Assembly (NCBI GenBank): GCA_943912335.1
Contig: CALTUD010000003.1
Location: 1-64,000, forward strand
DNA length: 64,000 nucleotides
Reading direction: 5' to 3'
Source: an uncultured Acetobacteraceae bacterium
GTDB taxonomy: Bacteria; Pseudomonadota; Alphaproteobacteria; Acetobacterales; Acetobacteraceae
Below the pieces are notes generated by a model. The model was not told the origin of the DNA and did not search any database. It was given only the letters and a program-made list of their open reading frames with translations. Shown piece by piece: positions 58,858 to 64,000 of the stretch (within the stretch, counting starts at the first letter, position 1; every line of letters begins with the position of its first letter). Position numbers and translations under genes: made by a program.

Positions 58858-59547
58858 TCAGGCGAGGCTGATCGCGGCGGCTTCCGGACCCTTCTGGCCC
58901 TGCACCACCGACACGCGGGTCGCCTGACCCTCGTTCAGGCTGCTGAGGCCCGAGCGCTCCAGAGCGGAAGCGTGGACGAAGATGTCCTTGCCGCCGGTAT
59001 CCGGAGTGATGAAGCCGAAGCCCTTGGTCGCGTTGTACCACTTCACGATGCCGCGCACCTCTTCGGCCTGCGACAGGTCCGGAGCCGCACGGCCCGAACG
59101 GAAGCCGCCCGGAGCGCGCGCACCGCCGAAACCGCCCGGCGCGGAGCGCGGACGCTCCGGCTGCGCGGTGCTCTCGTCGACCGAGATCACTTCCGCGACC
59201 TGACGGCCCTTGGGGCCCTGGCCGATGCGAACGCCGAGCGTGGCGCCCGGGCTGACGCTGTCATGGCCGGACTGCGACAGGGCATTGGCGTGCAGGAACA
59301 CGTCGCCCGAGCCGTCGGACAGCTCGACGAAGCCGAAGCCCTTCTCGCTGTTGAACCACTTCACGCTAGCGCTGATTTCCGGCCCGGAAGCAATGACCTG
59401 CGAGCCGCCGCCACCGCCCATCGGACGACGCGGCGGGCCGCCGAAGGAGCTGCGCTCGCCGTAGGGCGAGGGAGCCGGGGTGAAATCGTCGTCGAAGCCG
59501 CCGCGGCGCGGGGAACGGGGGCTGCGGTCGGTACGGTTACTTCTCAA
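58858..59547 (-). CDS. Cold-shock protein with two CSD domains
   Basis: About 229 residues. An Arg/Gly/Pro-rich head (residues 1-45) leads to two cold-shock domains. The first is ASVKWFNSEKGFGFVELSDG with DVFLHANAL; the second is GIVKWYNATKGFGFITPDTG with DIFVHASAL. The linker contains Gly/Arg repeats (APGGFGGARAPGGFRSGRAA). The RNP1 and RNP2 aromatic residues are present in both, so it should bind single-stranded RNA as a chaperone. Double-CSD forms are typical of alphaproteobacteria. The TTG at 59547 is a likely but unproven start. Confidence 0.85.
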   Translation of the reverse strand: MRSNRTDRSPRSPRRGGFDDDFTPAPSPYGERSSFGGPPRRPMGGGGGSQVIASGPEISASVKWFNSEKGFGFVELSDGSGDVFLHANALSQSGHDSVSPGATLGVRIGQGPKGRQVAEVISVDESTAQPERPRSAPGGFGGARAPGGFRSGRAAPDLSQAEEVRGIVKWYNATKGFGFITPDTGGKDIFVHASALERSGLSSLNEGQATRVSVVQGQKGPEAAAISLA

Positions 59548-59750
59548 GGGTCGTAATCCCGGGGTCTGGGAGGCGGCGCCTGCGATCACAGGCACCCCTT
59601 ATGGGGGTATCGTCGTATGCGTGCCGTTGTCAGGGGCTCCCGGAAGGGTTCCGGAGTCCTAGTCTGGCAGGGCAGAGCATTGCATAGCACGTTCGCGGCT
59701 GCACTGAACACAGGGCTTTATCACCCGATCGTGTAGTTTTCATGCCATCG

Positions 59751-60689
59751 TCATCTGACGGCGGAGATTTCGGCAGGAAAAGCGGCTTTCCAATGCCGGG
59801 CGATCTCGATCCGGCGGCAGACCCAGACGCGGTCATGCTTCTGGATATGATCCAGGAAGCGCGCCAGCGCCGCCACGCGGCCGGGCCTGCCCGCCAAACG
59901 GCAATGCAGTCCGATCGACAGCATCTTCGGCGCGGTCTCGCCCTCGGCATAGAGCACGTCGAAACTGTCGCGCAGATACTGGAAGAACGAGTCGCCATGG
60001 CTGAACCCGGCCTGGATGGCGAAGCGCATGTCGTTGGCATCGAGCGTGTAGGGCACGATCAGCTGTGGCCGGCCGCCGCGTAGATCGGCGAACTGCCGGT
60101 CCCAGTAGGGCAATTCGTCGGCATAGCTGTCCGCGTCGTAGACGAATCCGCCTTCTTCCGCGACCAAACGGCGCGTGTGCGGGGAACACCGACCCAAGTA
60201 CCACCCAAGCGGCCGTTCACCGGTGATCTCCGTTTGCACCGCGATCGCACGCAGCATGTCCTCGCGTTCCAGCGCCGGATCGACGCGCTGGTAGTCGATC
60301 CACCGATAACCATGAGTCGCGATCTCGTGCCCGGCTTCGGTCAGCGCCAGCGCGACCTCGGGATAGCGTTCGATCGCCATGCCCACCGCGAAGGCGGTCA
60401 GCGGCAAGCCCCGGTCCGCGAACAGCCGCAGCAGGCGCCATATGCCGACCCGGCTGCCGTATTCGTAGATGCTTTCCATGTTGATGTGCCGCATGCCGGC
60501 GATCGGCTGGGCGTTGGTGATCTCGGACAGGAACGCCTCGGACGCCGCGTCGCCGTGCAGCACGTTGTTCTCAGCCCCTTCCTCGTAGTTGAGCACGAAC
60601 TGCACCGCGATCCGGGCGCCGTTCGGCCAGCGCGGATCGGGCGGGTTCGGGCCGTAGCCGACGAGGTCGCGCGGGTAGGGCTGGATCAT
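59751..60689 (-). CDS. PuuE-type allantoinase/polysaccharide deacetylase
   Basis: A 312-residue NodB-fold enzyme. The opening RDLVGYGPNPPDPRWPNGAR and VQFVLNYEEGAENNVLHGD are diagnostic of the PuuE family (metal-independent allantoinase) and its relatives. Also EIATHGYRWIDYQ and GWYLGRCSPHTRRLV. Start at ATG 60689 with AAGGAGG nine bases upstream. No other purine-catabolism gene is nearby, so the allantoinase role is inferred from family. Confidence 0.82.
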   Translation of the reverse strand: MIQPYPRDLVGYGPNPPDPRWPNGARIAVQFVLNYEEGAENNVLHGDAASEAFLSEITNAQPIAGMRHINMESIYEYGSRVGIWRLLRLFADRGLPLTAFAVGMAIERYPEVALALTEAGHEIATHGYRWIDYQRVDPALEREDMLRAIAVQTEITGERPLGWYLGRCSPHTRRLVAEEGGFVYDADSYADELPYWDRQFADLRGGRPQLIVPYTLDANDMRFAIQAGFSHGDSFFQYLRDSFDVLYAEGETAPKMLSIGLHCRLAGRPGRVAALARFLDHIQKHDRVWVCRRIEIARHWKAAFPAEISAVR

Positions 60690-60790
60690 GCCGTGAGCCT
60701 CCTTGCCGCCGGCGCGAAACGCGGGGGTTTGCCGGGGAACGCGAAGCCCATACAAGGGGCGACGGAACAACGACGCAAGCGAGCATCACG

Positions 60791-61819
60791 ATGCCGATCC
60801 CGACCAGTCGCGCCACCAGGGTCTCGCACGCGTTGGGCATGTCCCTGGCGGTCGCGGCGATCTATCCCGCCACCCGCGCCCATGCCGCTCCCCTTGAAGA
60901 TCCGTACGGCACCTTCACCGCTCAGGTGGAGAACGACGCCGTCTCCACGCTGAAGGGCACGTCCGACCAGTACTACACCAGCGGCCTCCGCCTTGGCTGG
61001 ACGTCCGGCACCAACAACCAGCCGCCGGCGATCTCCAACCTGAACCGGCTGATCTGGGGCGACGGCACGCAGCGCATCGCGCTCGGCCTGCAGCAGAGCA
61101 TCTTCACCCCGCGCGACACGCAGAGCCGGGCGATCCTGCCGAACGACCGTCCCTATGCCGGCGTGCTGCTCGCGACCGTCAACCTGCTCAGCGACACCGA
61201 CCTGTCCCGCTCCGTCGCCGGCATCCAGGCCGGCGTGATGGGCTCCTATGCCGGCGGCTATCAGGTGCAGAACGGCTTCCACAGCATCATCGGCGACACG
61301 CCGAATCTGGGATGGCGCCATCAGCTGCCGAACCAGCCGATCCTGCAGATCCAGGCCGGCCGGATTTGGCGTCTGCCGCTGATCAGCCGTTACGGCATCT
61401 CCACCGACGTGCTGCCGGAAGTGAACGGCGCCGCCGGCGACTACCGCACCTACGGCCAGATCGGCGCGACCTTCCGCATCGGCCAGGGCTTGGACAGCGA
61501 TTTCGGCACGCCGCGGATCTCGCCTGGCCTGGACGGCACCGACGCCTACAAGCAGACTCGTCGCTTCGCCTGGTATGCCTTCGCCGGCGCGGACGGGCAG
61601 GCGGTCGGCTACGACGCGACCCTGGAAGGGTCCACCTTCCGCTCCGGCACGCCGCATGTCTCCAAGGTCTGGGACGTGGGCGAGATGGAGGCGGGGGCCG
61701 CGTTCATGTACCACGGCATCCGCGTGTCCTACACCCAGACGTGGCAGACACAGGAGTTCAAGCACGCCAAGGCCGGGCTGTTCAATTTCGGCTCGCTGGC
61801 GCTGTCGGCGAAGTTCTGA
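60791..61819 (+). CDS. LpxR-type outer-membrane lipid A deacylase (DUF2219)
   Basis: A 342-residue protein with a signal peptide (about 1-32, ending RAHA) and a mainly beta barrel body. Family blocks: VENDAVSTLKGTSDQYYTSG and LRLGWTSG near the N-terminus, NDRPYAGVLLATVNLL, and a C-terminal aromatic residue (LALSAKF). LpxR removes the 3'-acyloxyacyl chain of lipid A. The catalytic Asn10-Asp11-Thr-Ser-His series is only partly matched, so activity is uncertain. Confidence 0.8.
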   Translation: MPIPTSRATRVSHALGMSLAVAAIYPATRAHAAPLEDPYGTFTAQVENDAVSTLKGTSDQYYTSGLRLGWTSGTNNQPPAISNLNRLIWGDGTQRIALGLQQSIFTPRDTQSRAILPNDRPYAGVLLATVNLLSDTDLSRSVAGIQAGVMGSYAGGYQVQNGFHSIIGDTPNLGWRHQLPNQPILQIQAGRIWRLPLISRYGISTDVLPEVNGAAGDYRTYGQIGATFRIGQGLDSDFGTPRISPGLDGTDAYKQTRRFAWYAFAGADGQAVGYDATLEGSTFRSGTPHVSKVWDVGEMEAGAAFMYHGIRVSYTQTWQTQEFKHAKAGLFNFGSLALSAKF

Positions 61820-62021
61820 TCCGGCCAGGCCGGGCGCGTCGCCGTCCGGCCCGAAGCGGCGCGGCATCTGCGTTTCCCGTCCGGGGCGGCGCGGATGCCG
61901 GAAACACTACGCATGAACGGCGAATGATCCGGCCCGTCTTGCCGGTCTTGTCGTTCCATCCCCGCATGACCGTGATCGTCCGTAAGGCGGCTTCGGTTGG
62001 GAGCCGCCGCGCCGTCGATCC

Positions 62022-62936
62022 TCAGTTCGATGCCGGCTGGAGCTGGAACAACGGCGAGTGCGACGCCGCTTCCGCCTCCACCTTGCATTCGCCCGCATCC
62101 GGCGCCGTGCCGCCCGCTGCGCGAAGCGCGGCCAGTTCGGTGCGTGCCTTGTCGAGATCGGCCCGGAATGCCGCGCTGCCGTTCAGCGCCGCCACTAGCG
62201 AACTCGCCTCGATGAACCCGGCCTGCACGTCGCTCACCCAATGCACGCCGCATATGATCCGGCTTTCCGCCAGGGTGCGGCCGCGTTGCAGGATCGCCGC
62301 CGCGCGGTCCGGCGCCAGTTCGGCCAGGATCAGTGCGGTGCCGTAGAGCAGGGTGGTGTGGCCCGACGGATAGGACGGGCTTTCCGACAGGCCGGCGGAA
62401 CGCGCCACGCAGATCGGCTTGTCGTTGCCGATGAAGGGCCGCTTGCGCCCCCAATGCTGCTTGGTCCGGTCGATCTCGGGCGCCATGTCGGCCCCGGCAT
62501 GGGCCAGCAGGCGCGTCAGCGCCGGAGCCTTCGTGGCATCGACGTCCACACCCAGGGCGCAGGAGAAATCGGCCAGGATATGCTTGCCGGACAGGTCGGC
62601 ATCGCGCGTGGCCAGCGCCCAGCGCGGCGTGCCTTCCAGCGCACGGGTCCGTTCGAACGTGTCGGTGTCCACCGCCTGTTCCGGCGAGCCGGGCAAGGGT
62701 GGCGGCGGCAGGATGGACACGGTGTCGGGAAGAGAAGCGCCGTTCAGGTAGGTGCCCGGCGGCAGGCGCTCGGCATGTTTGTGCCCGGTGGCGGGCGAGG
62801 GCAGAGGCGCGGTGGTGCCGGCCGCCGCGATGCTCGGATCGGCCGGCACGACGGGCGCGCCGCTTTGTTGCGCGCTGGCCAGGGAGGGGCACAGCACGAG
62901 ACTGCTCAACACGGCGGCAAGGGCCATCTTCTGCAC
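62022..62936 (-). CDS. Class A acid phosphatase (PAP2 family)
   Basis: A 304-residue exported phosphatase with a signal peptide (about residues 1-22, ending ASA). The three PAP2 motifs are KQHWGRKRPF, SYPSGHTTLLYG and ESRIICGVHWVSDVQAG, the spacing of PhoN-type class A enzymes that release phosphate in the periplasm. The C-terminal 45 residues are helical and unusual for the family. The GTG at 62936 was chosen because it adds a Lys to the signal n-region; the ATG at 62927 is possible. Confidence 0.9.
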   Translation of the reverse strand: MQKMALAAVLSSLVLCPSLASAQQSGAPVVPADPSIAAAGTTAPLPSPATGHKHAERLPPGTYLNGASLPDTVSILPPPPLPGSPEQAVDTDTFERTRALEGTPRWALATRDADLSGKHILADFSCALGVDVDATKAPALTRLLAHAGADMAPEIDRTKQHWGRKRPFIGNDKPICVARSAGLSESPSYPSGHTTLLYGTALILAELAPDRAAAILQRGRTLAESRIICGVHWVSDVQAGFIEASSLVAALNGSAAFRADLDKARTELAALRAAGGTAPDAGECKVEAEAASHSPLFQLQPASN

Positions 62937-62971
62937 GGCGATCGCTTTCGTATGGATGGTGGAAACCGAAA

Positions 62972-63841
62972 CTAGGCCGGGTCCGTCGGTTCTGGAGTGA
63001 AGAAGGTGCGAAACCGTTCCGCCAGCTCCCAGGCCGCCTCCTCCGGGACGAAATGGCCGCTTTCGATGCTGTCGCCCTCGATGGGGCCGGAAATATCCCG
63101 GCGCCACAGAACACGCGGATCGTACCACCCGCCGATACGGCCGCGCGTGCCCCAGACCAGCAATGTCGGGCAGGAGACCGAAGCGGGATCGAGGCGCTGC
63201 GACAGGTCGAGCGTGGGAGCGGGCCCGTCGGCGGCGGCGCCGAAGCCGCGCAACGCCTCGTTCCACGGACCTTCGAGCAGATAGTCCACCACCGCTTCCG
63301 GGTGGAAGATCTCCGGGTTCTCGTCCGGCGCTACCAGCCGGAACCATTCGTCCGGCGCGGTCACGGTCAGCGATTCCGGCTTGGGATGGTGCTGGCCGAA
63401 CCAGCAGCCCGGATAGGTGCCGAGTTCGAACGACAGGTCGCGCCGCCCGGCATGGTCGAGCAGGGGCACGGCTTCCACGATCGCCAGACGGTCCACCCGG
63501 TCCGGCGCGTCCCGGGCGATGCGCGCCGCCACATGCGCGCCGAAATCATGTCCGGCGACCGAGAAGCGGCGATGGCCTAGCCGGCTCATCAGCGCCAGCA
63601 TGTCGTGCGAGAGTTCGGCGATGGTCAGATGCGCCGGCAGATCGGCGCACACCACGGCGAAGCGGTCGGACAAAGCCGGCGCCACCTGATGCCACATCGC
63701 ATGGGTCTGCGGCTGACCGTGCAGCAGCAGCAAAGGCTCGGCCTGCCAGCCGGCCAGACCGCCCGTGCGCAGCCGGTAGCGCGTGCCGGAGAGGGTGATC
63801 TCTTCGTAGGAGAAGCCGGGAAAGAAAGTGCCGACCTGCAT
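62972..63841 (-). CDS. Alpha/beta hydrolase, haloacetate dehalogenase-like
   Basis: A 289-residue hydrolase. LLLLHGQPQTHAMWHQVAPA and FAVVCADL match fluoroacetate dehalogenases, and the nucleophile elbow AGHDFGAHVAARIA has Asp. The usual RGYGxSxKP loop after ADL is missing (ADLPAHLTIAEL). The Arg pair that follows the nucleophile in true fluoroacetate dehalogenases is also absent (HDFGAH). An epoxide hydrolase-like or other dehalogenase role is possible. A His in SIESGHFVPEEA completes the triad. Confidence 0.8.
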   Translation of the reverse strand: MQVGTFFPGFSYEEITLSGTRYRLRTGGLAGWQAEPLLLLHGQPQTHAMWHQVAPALSDRFAVVCADLPAHLTIAELSHDMLALMSRLGHRRFSVAGHDFGAHVAARIARDAPDRVDRLAIVEAVPLLDHAGRRDLSFELGTYPGCWFGQHHPKPESLTVTAPDEWFRLVAPDENPEIFHPEAVVDYLLEGPWNEALRGFGAAADGPAPTLDLSQRLDPASVSCPTLLVWGTRGRIGGWYDPRVLWRRDISGPIEGDSIESGHFVPEEAAWELAERFRTFFTPEPTDPA

Positions 63842-63968
63842 GGGGTGGTTCGGTTGCTCCAGCGTTCCGGGTCCGAATGCCCGAGCCGAATGCTTGCCGC
63901 AATGGGGAGCGAATGGCAAAGCGGCTCCGACCCAGCCGGATCGGCACGCCCAAACCCCGGAGAAGCAG

Positions 63969-64000
63969 ATGTCAGGCCTGGACCCGGCGGATTGGACGGC
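63969..64000 (+). CDS. Start of a gene running off the window
   Basis: ATG at 63969 with GGAG seven bases upstream begins MSGLDPADWT and continues past the edge. The opening resembles PLP-dependent aromatic amino acid decarboxylases, but ten residues cannot prove it. Confidence 0.4.
   Translation, partial: MSGLDPADWT

Overview
The window is chromosomal DNA from an acetic acid bacterium (Alphaproteobacteria, Acetobacteraceae), possibly close to Gluconacetobacter or Komagataeibacter. The evidence is high GC, tightly packed genes with frequent ATGA/GTGA overlaps and GTG/TTG starts, alphaproteobacterial gene orders such as zapA-6S RNA-fthC, and a GH68 levansucrase. The three catalytic residues of that enzyme are spaced exactly as I recall for the Gluconacetobacter levansucrase LsdA. 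The genus is not proven.

Region by region. 1-13.9 kb is housekeeping: a fasciclin lipoprotein, thiE, zapA, 6S RNA, fthC, a YmdB-type phosphodiesterase, AMP nucleosidase, an EamA exporter, glyoxalase I, a TonB-like protein, a 3-methyladenine glycosylase, a hydrolase/quinone reductase pair and a ClC channel. 14.2-27.5 kb holds a DeoR regulator with a sugar-type SDR, glnA-glnB, an aminotransferase, tRNA-His, an SPFH protein, lldD, a second, eukaryotic-type glutamine synthetase behind a sigma-54 promoter, and rplM-rpsI. 27.6-32.9 kb holds argC, panB-panC and a secreted GH32 levanase/fructanase.

33.1-41.3 kb is an 8.1-kb integrative element in the 3' end of a tRNA-Glu gene. It is bounded by a 49-bp direct repeat and, further in, by a 33-bp imperfect repeat that looks like integrase arm sites. 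It carries a tyrosine integrase, an excisionase-like gene, a compact run of small genes ending in a DUF927-type helicase with a strong terminator directly in front of it, a repeat-rich gap that may be an origin, a serine recombinase, a resolvase relic and an AT-rich orphan membrane-protein gene. No capsid, conjugation or known defence gene is visible.

41.4-49.7 kb returns to the chromosome: an aminotransferase-hom-glpX-recJ operon, an OmpA-like lipoprotein and a flavoprotein. 50.4-58.8 kb has a ClpP homologue whose catalytic Asp is Asn, the levansucrase behind an AT-rich leader with an FNR-type box, a degenerate EEP-fold protein, an SDR, a TonB-dependent receptor and a DUF1345 protein. 58.8-64 kb has a two-domain cold-shock protein, a PuuE-type deacetylase, an LpxR-type outer-membrane protein, a class A acid phosphatase and an alpha/beta hydrolase.

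Functional links: levansucrase makes levan from sucrose outside the cell and the GH32 enzyme can degrade it, although the two genes lie 21 kb apart. GSI, GSII and PII form a nitrogen-assimilation set. A repeated hairpin element (about 4.5 and 20.2 kb) sits between convergent gene ends and probably acts as a two-way terminator.
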